Source of the DNA: Cryphonectria parasitica EP155
Taxonomy: Eukaryota; Ascomycota; Sordariomycetes; Diaporthales; Cryphonectriaceae
Reading direction: 5' to 3'
Assembly: GCF_011745365.1 (NCBI RefSeq)
Contig: NW_024468912.1
Span: 4,216,001 to 4,280,000, forward strand
DNA length: 64,000 nucleotides
The notes below the pieces were generated by a model. The model saw only the letters and a program-made list of their open reading frames with translations. It made no database searches and was not told the origin of the DNA. Both the position numbers and the translations under genes were made by a program. Within the stretch, counting starts at the first letter, position 1, and every line of letters begins with the position of its first letter. Below are positions 12,089-22,534 of the stretch, in pieces.

Positions 12089-12276
12089 CACTAAAATCAA
12101 CGTCGTGCCTCCCCATTGAAAAGGAGCCGCCCCGGGATACGACCGAAGGGCCGTTCCAGACTAAGAGGGTCACTTCCCACCCACTCGGGCCCTCTTAACA
12201 AGGCATCAGGGGAGTTTTATTACCGCCATCCCGCTCCAGGGCCACGTATGGCAGGCAGAGACCAGAGTATGCCGAC

Positions 12277-14545
12277 ATGAGCTCTCATTCGACAGAGGAC
12301 CGGCAGAGTGCCACCGCACCGCCCGAGGAGGCTGAAGGAGGGGAACAACCAGAAGACCGGCGAACATCATCTGTTGAGCCGGCGGCTGACCCTCTTCTCT
12401 CCCGCTCTTGTTACCCTTGCAATCAGAGAAAGATACGGTGTGACAGGCGTTCGCAATGTTCGGCCTGCAGGCGCTCGGGCCGGACCTGCTTGTACCCGCC
12501 CCCCGGGCCTCGGATACGGCGCACCAAGCGGACCATAGTCGCTGATATGTCCTCACGCATCTCGAACCTGGAGAGAAGCCTCAAGAGGGCCAGGCAGGTT
12601 GATGCTGATGCTGAGGCTGAAGTTAGAACGTCTCGAAAGAATCAAAATCCGGGTCAGTCCAGACAGGATATTCTCATACAGAAGGGCTCATCAAGCCAGT
12701 ACTTCAACGAGGTCCTGCTGTCTAGAGTTATCAAAGAAGTCAGCATACACTCAAAACCATTCATGCCATGGTGGGGGTTGCAGTTTGGAAGAAAGAGAGA
12801 GAAAAAGAGAGAGAGAGAGAGATATTTTGAGAACGAGAGAAGTCTCTGACAAAGCAAAACGTGTAATAGGAACACTGCATCGACTCTGTACTGACGCCCC
12901 CAGAGTCGACCCCGGGCCCGGTAGTACCCTCGCCTTTTAATCCTCTGGGCATTATCTCCTCGCCTGACCCGACGATATCACCAGCCAGCCTCCATCCGCC
13001 CAGCCATATGGCCGTGCGGCTGTGGTCGATCTATGTGGACAACGTTGAGACCTGCGCCGGGCTGAGACTCCTGCATCTCCCCACCGACGAGGTCAAGGTG
13101 TACTCGGTCATCAACGACCCTGCGTCGGCGTCTTATGAGCACCTGGCACTGACTTTCGCCATCTACTATGCCTCCACGATCTCGCTTGAGCCTGCAGACG
13201 CGGAGCTGGTCCTCAAGGAGGATAAAGAGACCATGCTTCTCAGGTTTAAGCTCGGCCTTGAGCAAGCCTTTGCGCACGGGAACTTCCTGGACCGCCCTAC
13301 TATCTCTGGCCTGCATGCTCTAACAATCTATGTGGTACGTCTTTGCTGTATCTCTCCCACAACATCATCACCGGCAATAGTACCACCGCCGCACATGGTC
13401 GTCATCCCTGACTTGGACTCTAGGCTGCACTTCGGATGCACAACCGCGGCAAGGGAATATGGATCCTGAATGGTCTTAGTATACGCATCGCCCAGTCGCT
13501 GGGACTACACCGTGACGGGAAGCGCCTGGGCCTCTCTCCGTTCCAGGCAGAAATCCGTCGCCGTCTGTGGTGGCATCTCTTGAGCAGGGACAGCCGAGGG
13601 GGTGAGGACTACGGTCTCGAGAACACCAACGGCCCGCTGCTCATGTCGGATGTCGATCTCCCCGCCAACGTGCACGACACAGATCTCACACCCGACATGG
13701 TCTCGCCGCCCAAGCCAAGGGAAGGATGGACGACCATGACCTTCTCCCTGATCGCCATCGAGCTCTTCAAGACGATGCAGACGCTGGCGGCCATGGCTGC
13801 GACCTCACCGCCGACCTCACCCCCGAGCGAGGCAGTCCGGGCCAAGACCATCCAGGAGCTCCGGGCACGGCTCGACGAGTGGATGGCTTGGTGTAACCCG
13901 GTGATCCCACAGCAGCGTCTGACCCTGTTCTGCGCGCGGTTTCTGCTCAAGAAGACCGACTTCGTCACGAGGCTACAGTGGATCCTCCTGCAGCAGCGGG
14001 CTGGCCTGCACTCGGACTTTGCCACTGAGGAGAACCTGGACGTGGCCCTCGAGATCCTGGAGCGCAAGATGTACAAAGACGACGGCCTCCTGAAGCAGTT
14101 TGCCTGGACCAGGAGAGCCTACCCGCAGACCAACGTCATGCTATACGTCCTGCTGCACCTGTGCGTGAAGCCCGAGGGCCCGCTGATTGATAGGGCCTGG
14201 GGCGCCATCGAGGCCTTCTTTGCCGAAGACGTGCCCCGTGAGCCCGCCACCGGGCTCGGCCCGAAGCTGTTGGTGCTAGTTGTTCTCAGGAAGAAGGCCG
14301 TGGCCGTTCGAGAGAAGCTGCACAGTAGGAGACCCGGGTTGGGGAGAGACGGCGCGCCCGAGCCAGGACTGGCGTTAGGAGAGCACTCATCGTCCACCTC
14401 TGTGGCGGGTGTAGGAGGTCCTGCTGTGGGCTTGGAGCACACGGTGGCGGACGAGTATGGTCTCGACAACAGCTTGGTGGACTGGCCGGACTGGGCGGCT
14501 CTGGTGCAGGACTTTCAGCTTGACACCACCGACGTCTTTCTGTAG
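12277..14545 (+). CDS. Zn2Cys6 transcription factor with fungal_trans domain
   Basis: This is a nuclear DNA-binding regulator. The model is join(12277..12738, 12870..13334, 13424..14545), 682 residues. The zinc cluster at about residues 45-75 has six cysteines spaced C-x2-C-x6-C-x6-C-x2-C-x6-C (CYPCNQRKIRCDRRSQC then SACRRSGRTC), followed by a short coiled coil (SRISNLERSLKRAR). The fungal-specific factor domain follows, with AALRMHNRGKGIWILNGL, IAQSLGLHRDGKRLGLSP and RRRLWWHLLSRDSRGGEDYG. Intron 2 (13335-13423, GTACGT...TAG) is clear. Intron 1 (12739-12869) is less standard: GTCAGC donor, CTGAC branch at 12846, TAG acceptor, and a GA-rich microsatellite inside; it restores frame between SRVIKE and VLTPPESTPGP. 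The likely target is the divergent transporter gene. The family is certain; intron 1 edges are probable. Confidence 0.88.
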
Positions 14546-15182
14546 TGACCCCACCCGCCCGGGAATAGGTGTTGAGAGATCAACAAGAGTCTCTCCTGTA
14601 CCAATGTTGTCACACACACAACGATGCCCCGGCGCAATGAAGAACAACACGCTGCCCTCTGAGAATTGGGCCATCCTTTGAGAGAAGACGACCACCCGCC
14701 AAGCAGGGTAACCTTCTCTTTCTCTGCCTTGTCTGCTCTGCACTTCGCACCCGCACAAGATTCCCTCCAAAACACAACTGCCCAGAGTGCACCTGATGTC
14801 AACGCCTAAGATTCTTGATTTCAAGTAAAAGAACAAGTTTAGAGTGTGACAAGATGAATTGGGGTTTTGCTGGCTGACAAGGCTGAAAGGTGGAGTGGAG
14901 CCGTCTCTGTGGTAACGAGACCGGGCAACCCCTGCACTCTTGGCTCAATAGGGTAAGATGTCAATAAAGCTGCTCTTGCCGTCCGTCTGTCCGTTCCTTC
15001 TTTCATTGACGACATCATTGACAAACTAAACTCAATACCACAAAATTCTCAACAACGAAACCACCAATCAAGTATTCAAAATCTGCCTGCTGCCTGTATA
15101 GACGCTAGGTCTAATCACTCCTGAAGATATCATGGCATAAACTCAGGCCCCTCGATTTTGCTCCATATTCAAGCGTTTCATC
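14546..15182. other. Intergenic, no gene seen
   Basis: This is the 3' flank of the transcription factor and the leader of the GEN1-like gene. I see no gene and no strong motif. Confidence 0.5.
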
Positions 15183-17672
15183 ATGGGAATCCAAGGGTAA
15201 GTTTTGTCTTGGTCCTGGTTTTGTCCTCCTGCTCCTCCTCCTCCTTCTCCTAGTGTCTGCCTACGATTGACAAGGTTTCTCGCTCTCTCTTGTGTATGAC
15301 AGCATCTACAAGGAGATCGGCCCAGGCAAGCGGGTCTCGCTCTGCAAATTGGCCATAGAGCATCTCGAGGAGACAGGTCAGCCGCTGCGTCTCGCCATCG
15401 ACTTTGCAATATGGTCGTTTCAGGCTCAAGCTGCCAGAGGTATGTCCTCTTTCATTGCTCTTTGTCACCCTCTCTCCGTCGCTCAATCTTCCTTACTCTT
15501 ATAATTCATTCACACATACATACATACCATATGCCTGCTGACTTTTTCTGGGGGAACCAAGGCGGCGCACATCCCGCTATTCGTACCCTCTTCTACCGCC
15601 TCGTGCGCCTCCTGTCTCTCACCGTCCACCCTATCTTCGTCTTCGACGGCCCCAACAAGCCGGCTTTCAAGCGCCACAGGCGCTCCCGCCGCGGCCCCGG
15701 CGATACCGTCTCCGCGTCCATGGCCAAACGCCTGATCCGCCTCTTCGGCTTCGCGGTCCACGACGCCCCAGGAGAGGCCGAGGCCGAGTGTGCTTTCTTG
15801 CAGCGCGAGGGCGTTGTCGACGCGGTGCTGAGCGAGGATGTCGACACCATCATGTTCGGGTGTGGGCGTACCCTGCGGAACTGGTCTGCCGAGAGTACGG
15901 CTGCCGGGTCGAGGCCGCCCACCCATGTATCCGTGTACGATGCTGCCGAGCTGTCACTGGGGGTGGGCAGTGGGGCTGGGCTGGACCGTGAGGCCCTCGT
16001 GCTAGTCGCGCTCATGAGCGGTGGCGACTACATCCCCGAGGGTGTGCCAGGCTGCGGAGTGAAGGTCGCGTGCGAGGCTGCCCGAGCTGGGTTCGGGAGG
16101 CGGCTGTGTCGCATCAAGAGGTCGGACCCGGACGCGCTGCGGCGGTGGCGGGAGGAGTTGGCATCCGAGCTGAGGACCAACGAGAGCGGGTTCTTCCGCG
16201 TGAGGCACAAGGCTCTCACGATCCCTGAGGATTTTCCGGACATGGAGGTTCTGCGGTATTATACACATCCGGTGGTCTCCCAGGCCGCGACCGTTGAGAG
16301 GCTGAGGAAAGAGCTCCCTGCCAGAGCCAATGTCGATATTGTTGGCCTCCGCGCATTTACTGGCGAGACGTTCGATTGGACGTACAAAATCGGAGCCATC
16401 AAGTTCATCAAGGTGTTGGCCCCAGGTCTTCTGATCCAGGCGCTGTTGGGCCTCCATGGCCACGACATCAATGATCCTGACGAAAGAGAGAGGGCGGAGG
16501 CGAAGCTGGTCAGGGCTATCTCGACAAGGAGGACGCACTTCAGCACGGATGCTACACCTGAACTCCGTATATCCTATATCCCGAATGACATTGTCAGTCT
16601 GGACCTAGACGCCGAGGAGGATGGGGAAGAAATCGCCCCTAGCACGCACGGGCGGTCCGGACTGGCCCTCAACAGCGACAATGAGACAGAAGGGCCTGAC
16701 GACGGGGAGGGGGGTCAGGCCAAGGCCGACCCTAAGAAGGTCTTCGACCCGCTCCAGCCAGACCTCGTCTGGGTGCCCGAATCTGTTGCCAAGCTGGGTG
16801 TGCCGCTCGCTGTCGAGGACTGGGAGACGGGGCAGAGAGCCAAGAAGTCGGCAAAGGAGAAGAAGAAGAACGACAGCAACAACAAGGTTTCGACGAGGAA
16901 ATCACAGGCCAGGCAGAAGACTTCAGATATGCCGGCTGGGGCGCTGGATAGATATTTGACGAGCACTAAATCTATTAGTCCGGCAAAAACAACATTGACA
17001 GAGTCGGGGACGGTGGCGGCCCCAAAACCTTCGAAATTACCACAGGCTGTTGCTGTCATCAGGAGCGCCAGTCCGGCCAGGAGAGGGAGGTCGACACGTT
17101 CCGACAAGGCGGCGCCAAAAGTTGGCATGCAGTCGTCCATCAAGACCTTTGGGAAGCTCTCAGAGTCGATGGCGAAGAAGGTGATTACGGTGGTACTGGA
17201 TGATGACGACGACGGGGAGGAGGAGGAGGAGAAGGAGGAGCTTGAAGACATACGCACTTTTGGCTCCAAGAAATTACCAAAGGCGGCGGCAGTAAAGAGC
17301 CATCATCCTCTATCACCTCAACAACCCCACCCCAAACTAAGCCAGGCCAAAGGCCACACCAAAGCCAGCCCCCGCTCCACCGCACCTATATGCATACCCT
17401 CCTCCCCGTCGGCACCATCACCCTTCGCGCTCAGATCCAAAACCACAACCGTCTATGTGCAGAGATTGAGCGACACGGGTCTCGGTTACGTCAGGGAGGT
17501 GGAAGTCACCCGCGAGGAGGCCGACCGTATGCTGGAGGCGGAAACTGGACGGTGGTCTGAGGAGAAGACCGGCAGCGGCAGCGGCAGCGGCAGGAGGAGG
17601 AAGTGCGCTGGTGGGACGCGGATGTGGAGGGAGAGCGAGGTGGCGATTGTGGATCTCACCGGGGAGGATTGA
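15183..17672 (+). CDS. GEN1: GEN1/Yen1-type Holliday junction resolvase (XPG/Rad2 family)
   Basis: This is a structure-specific nuclease that cuts four-way DNA junctions in recombination repair. The model is join(15183..15196, 15303..15439, 15562..17672), 753 residues. The 14-nt first exon encodes MGIQ plus two bases; splicing gives MGIQGIYKEIGPGKRVSL, the start typical of the family, whose N-terminal Gly takes part in the active site. The XPG-N region has LAIDFAIWSFQAQ and FVFDGPNKPAFKR. XPG-I (about residues 117-150) has APGEAEAECAFL, the acidic cluster, and LSEDVDTIMFG. The helix-hairpin segment is SGGDYIPEGVPGCGVKVA near residue 200. Then comes a GEN1-like chromodomain-like segment and a long disordered Lys/Ser-rich tail. 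Intron 2 ends at AAG rather than CAG, with a CTGAC branch 20 nt before. A region in the tail (LDDDDDGEEEEEKEELED) is highly acidic. Assignment to GEN1 rather than FEN1 or EXO1 rests on the N-terminus and tail. Confidence 0.88.
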
Positions 17673-18734
17673 TAGCGAGACCAGAGAAGGCAGGCCACCG
17701 CCTACGAGAATGAATAGATGATACCCTTTACTATTACGTGAAAATGGGGTTTCTTCCTTCTTTTTGCCCCTCCGTAAAATCTTGCAGGACATGCAGGCGC
17801 GTGGTGGTTGCTGAGGGTCAAAAGACTGTCTGTATGCCCTCTTACAAAGAGTGAGAGAGAGGTTTGGAATTGAAAGCGAGCAGACAACAAAACATGGTTC
17901 AAACGCCGAAATGACCAAGACGACCATATCACCCAGTCACTGCTCGCTGCCAGGGACCAGAAATGGAAGAGACGGAGAGTGTTGGATACTGCAGCTAGTT
18001 CTTCACATCTCAGTAGACTATGAATACACTAAATCTCGACTGCTGGGTCGATCCTGAACAACCAAGAAAAAATAAACATTTACTCTTTGTCTCATGCTCC
18101 CCTCCTAGAAACGAGATGCCTCGCGTCCACTGCGTGAGAGAAGAGGAAAAAACACGGAAAAAAGAAGAAGAAAAAAAAAAGAAACTAGAACCAGGACGCC
18201 CAACCTTAAACCCCACCAGTCCGCCCACTATTCTAAGGTAATCACCGTCTACCGTTGTGATGTTACGAGACTCGACCACGAGAACCTCTTTTGTAATACC
18301 TCCTCCCACCAAACCCTCGTAATCGGAATTGTTCTCGTCATCGCAATTCTCGCTTGCTACCGTTGTCACCTTTCGTCGGTGGCCCATTCCACCAGGACTT
18401 TCCTCCTTCATGGTCGAGATTCTTGTTGCTCTTGGACTCTTTCTCTTCCACCAACCATAATGCATGTAGATTATTTATTCCTTGTCGCTGCGCTGGCTTA
18501 GCCACCACGATCTTCACCCCTTTCCTCGCGTCTCGTCGACAAAGTCGTGGTCTTCTTTGTCGACCGTTCAAGGCTATTCCAAAAACCGTGATCACGAGCT
18601 TCCTATGTTTATCTTCTTCAACAATAATAGATCTGGAATCGTGTCGGCGGTGTTCCTTTCTGATTGGTTTGCGAGTCGTGCGAGCCCGACCACCAGGCCG
18701 CTCAAGTACCAGCAATTTTTCCCTCTCAGGTCTC
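17673..18734. other. Convergent 3' flanks, no gene seen
   Basis: This lies between the stops of GEN1 and the SWIB gene. It contains A-rich tracts (about 18145-18182) and no supported gene. A 306-codon plus-strand frame starting at 18354 runs antisense into the SWIB gene and looks like a shadow. Confidence 0.5.
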
Positions 18735-20449
18735 CTAGAGCCGCCGAGTGAGCAGATACTGAACAGACTCGCGCGCATTCTGTGTCCTCCAGACACTGTC
18801 CTTTCCACCCCTCCTCCACTCGTCCCCGCTTGCGTCCTCGCCGCCACCACGCGGGGCCGAGCCAACGATCACTTCCAGGTCACGCTTCTGGGAAGAGAGC
18901 CAGTTGCGCACGAACTTGGCTGGGTCGCCACTCAGACCCTTGAAGAAGACATGCTTGGCCTTGGAGTCGGCGATGGCCTGAATCATGATGGCGAGCTGCT
19001 CATCCAGTCCCTTGACCTGCTGGAGCATCATGCCGTACTGTGGATGCTGCAGGAACCGTGCCAGACGTGGCTGCAGGGGGTCGCTGACGGGCACGAGTAC
19101 GTCGTAGATGGTCGGTTGGGGGTTCTTGTGGAACTCCTCGTCGAGGCGTACCGTGTACGCGAGCTTGACGGGGGGGAGAGGCCGCAGGTGAGGAGTGATG
19201 TAGTTCTGAAGCTCTGGGATCAGGCCTGGGTCCCTCGGGACAATCTGTGGTGTACACCATTAGTCGTCTGCTGAGCTCTATTGCCGAGGGGCAACATCAC
19301 CACCTGCAAAACATACCTTTCTGAGCAGCTCATCACACCGGAAATGCCTCTTTTCCTCGTCCTCTTGCAGTCCCATAAGCTTGATATACTCCCATAGACT
19401 CATGACGACCTCCGCACGCGAGGCAGCAGGCATATCGACGATATCGGACAGCTCGGGACTAAGCTCGAATCGTTCCGGCACCTCGTCCCTGAACAGATTG
19501 ATCGTGATGTTCATGTTCTCGTCTCCGTTCCTCTTGAACGTCAGCTCGTCAAAGTCGGCGGCAGCAGGCGGAGTGGCAGAGTTCGCTATCCTGTCCGGCT
19601 TCTTCCACTCCACACTTTGCTCGGCGCCGTTGCGCATCTTACTGCGGTCGAACTCCACCGTCATGGCCTTGAAGAAGTGGGAAAAACGAGGTTGTGGGGG
19701 TTTCGTGGCCTCGATCGCCTTGGCTTTCTTCTGGGCTGGCGCATCTGTTGTGTCCATTTTGTCTTCGGCACCACCCTCGGGGTCCTCCTTGGGAACTTTT
19801 TTCTCCTCAGCATCCTCCTCGACGCCATCCTCCGCCTCATCCTCGTCATCCTCGTCAAATTCGTCGTCGTCGTCGTCCAACAGCCGGCCCTCAATCTTGA
19901 CACGGAAGGAGGATTCATTGTTTGTGGAGAAGTCGAAGCTATCCGCGTTGAGCTCGCCGGCCTGCCAGACCTGGTCCTCGACGGTATTTGAGATCCATAT
20001 GCGCAGAGTCTTGAAACGCTATTTTTTTTTTTTTTTGTGTCTGCCAGTCAGTACCACCCTCTTTGTCTCTCCCTCATCACCACCTTAAGAAAACGAACCA
20101 AAAACATTGGTGTCCGGCGTACCTTAGCATTCCTGCCCACCGAGTCCACGACATCTAGCCTCTTGCGCGTGATGGTCGCATCGAGCCTCCTCTCAAAGTC
20201 CCTCAGGTCGCGGTACCGCTGCACGCCGTCGCTGACAACGCAGTCCTCGACGCCGTCAGGCATGGTCTTGTCGGTGGGCTTGCGGGCGCGCAGCTTGGCG
20301 CGCTCGTGCGCGGCCGTCTGCTGCTGGTGCCGCTCGGCCTGCTGCTGGGCGGTCATGGGCGCCGCGGGAAGATGGCCTTGGGGCTGAGTGGTCATCATGG
20401 GCCCTGTTTTGACACGGATGGCCGCGGTGTTAGTTGGCGTGGAAACCAT
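18735..20449 (-). CDS. SNF12: SWIB-domain subunit of SWI/SNF or RSC (Snf12/Rsc6/Ssr3, BAF60 family)
   Basis: This is a nuclear subunit of ATP-dependent chromatin remodellers. The model is complement(join(18735..19244, 19317..20018, 20123..20449)), 512 residues. Exon 1 starts MVSTPTNTAAIRVKTGP in a GCCATGG context and ends GRNAK. Exon 2 opens RFKTLRIWISNTVEDQVW, the conserved BAF60 block before SWIB, and carries an acidic run (DDDDDEFDEDDEDEAED). The SWIB fold spans exons 2-3: FELSPELSDIVDMPAASRAE, VVMSLWEYIKLMGLQ and RHFRCDELLRK joined to IVPRDPGL. The C-terminal helical part (LDEQLAIMIQAIADSKAKH) is also typical. Introns are 20019-20122 (GTACGC...TAG) and 19245-19316 (GTATGT...CAG). The first acceptor is odd: TAG follows directly on a run of 15 A in the sense strand. 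Whether it serves SWI/SNF, RSC or both cannot be told. Confidence 0.9.
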
Positions 20450-22084
20450 GGCTGCGTACAAAGAAAGAGATGTGTATATATGTATTGTATATAAATACAA
20501 ATATATATATCCCAGATCCTGCCGGACGTGTGGCCTAGTCCGTGACAAGCAGCGATGACAAAGGATGATTTTGGGGTAAATGGGTTGGACAGAGAGTGGG
20601 TTTGCGCGTGGTGCAATCGCGATATGGCAAGCTTCTGCTTCGGGGTGGGCGCGCAGGGCAGGGCAAGCTTACCGATTCCTCCACGGCGTGGACCAGGGAC
20701 ATGCGGCGACCTCTGGGCCACATTTTGTGGGAACTGCGACCGATATTGCGCCTGCATCTCGACTGGACTGACTTTCGAATCGACTAGGGGGGGGTGTGTG
20801 GTTTGGTGGATCCGCTTTTTGAGATTGAAGAGGGGATGGAAAAGCGGCCTTACAAGGCGGGAAGGGGAGGAAGGGAGGGCGCGGACTGCGAGTTAGTAGC
20901 GTGTCTCCTCTGGGGACTCCGTCGTTTGCGCCGAGTCGGGGATGTTGGTTCGAGTAGTCGAGTCGCCCGGGGCCCGTAGGACCGCAGATGGAAAGCTCTA
21001 GGGATCACCGCGTCTTAAAGTGGACGTGGCATTTAATTGGGAGAGAGAGAGAGGGGGGGGGTGGGTTGGTGGAAAGTAGTAGGCTTGGTCTGTGTTGAAA
21101 GACAAAGTGGAGCGCGCTGCCAAAGTAGTCGTGAAAAAAAAAAAAAAAAATGAAAAAAAAAAAAAAAAAAAAAACCGCTCCGCGACGGGACTACTGTAGA
21201 GTACAGCTGTGGTCCGTGCACGCGCCCAGCCTCGCGTTATAATGTTATCGTTTTACTGCATAAGCAGTACGTACATAGTACTCATATTCATAGCACCACT
21301 GCTGCTTGTTTCCTTTTAAAAAGGCTGCACCGTTACAAACAGTCTTCTGTCCAAACCCTCTTCACTTTGTCAATACTGTAGCTTCAATATATGATATGAG
21401 GACTAACTGATCCGAAAGGACACAGCTCTCAATTCTTTCAATTTCTGTCTTTGCTGCTTCTCTAGCCATTTCTCCCCCCCCCCCCCCACCTCCACCAACT
21501 CTCATCCGGTCAAGCTGTACGCCGCGCTCAACAGATGCCGATTAAGGAATTTGCTGTACATCCACAGCACAATAGCACGCCCCCGATTGCCTTGAACCAG
21601 GCCCAATTGGACCTCCCAAACAAAAGAAATCTCGGTCCCTTCTTGACCTCCGTAGGGCTGCTTAGATCAATAGAATGGCCCTTTGACTTGGAGGCGATCA
21701 ACAGAAGACCGACTCGATGCTGAATGATGTTTGCCTTTTTTTCACTGTGAAGAGACAAAGAAAAATAAAAGACGGAAAGAAAAAAAGAAGGGGAAAAAAG
21801 AACCCCCGCCTGGCTTCCAAAGCAGAGCACTGAGGGCTACTCCTAACTCGCCTGCCAACGCCGGAAAATGCCAAAGGAGAGAGGCCGAGAGAGGGGTGAA
21901 AAAAGATATGAAGACCGAAAAACACATAGAAAATGGGCTAGGAAAGAGTGGACAGGAATCTCCGTTCGCCTGACCACCCTCCGCATATGGACAAAGGACG
22001 GGCTGAAAAATGCCTTGTTGACGTGTTGCTGTATAATCATGTATGGATGTGTGCATGTAGGTAAGATGTATGAGGAGGGTTGAC
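20450..22084. other. Intergenic with homopolymer tracts
   Basis: This is the upstream region of the SWIB gene and 3' flank of the PDK1-like kinase. It holds two close A-runs at 21134-21174 (17 and 22 A separated by TG) and a 14-C run at 21474-21487. No gene is supported. Confidence 0.55.
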
Positions 22085-22499
22085 TCAGAAAGCTGCTGTG
22101 CCCAGGCCGTTCTTAGACTGTCGCTTGCTGAAACGATGGTTCTTCTTCGTCTGCTGAGGGTCGTCCAGGCTGGCCTGGCTCTTGCTCAACTGGTGCCGTC
22201 CGGACCGATCATTGACGCTGAACCCTCCCTCTGGATACTGCATCGCGCGCGAGAGAGTGCTGGCCGGGCTGGGAGACATGGACGAAGACATGTCGCCGAA
22301 GCCGTTGTCACTGTTGTAGGAACCCATGAGATCCTGGGAGACGGCAAGATCCTTGGCCTTCTCGACGGCCTCGATCCAGTCGTCTGCGGTACCAGCATCG
22401 ACGCTCAGTGATGAGGAGCTTTTTGGCGGCTCGAACAGATAATGTGTACCGTTCTGGAGAATGAATTTGTCAGAAGACCGAACCCCCCCGACACGGTGG

Positions 22500-22534
<35 letters not shown>

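Larger units (their letters stand above)
11572..12276. promoter_or_regulatory. Shared divergent promoter of MFS transporter and Zn2Cys6 factor
   Basis: This 705-nt gap separates two start codons facing away from each other. It holds two inverted repeats 10 nt apart (listed separately) and several isolated CGG/CCG triplets, the half-site class recognised by Zn2Cys6 factors. Shared regulation is inferred from layout. Confidence 0.5.

Noticed and set aside
18354..19274. 306-codon plus-strand frame near the SWIB gene
   Set aside because: It overlaps the SWIB last exon in antisense and begins in non-coding flank; no domain or codon pattern supports it.
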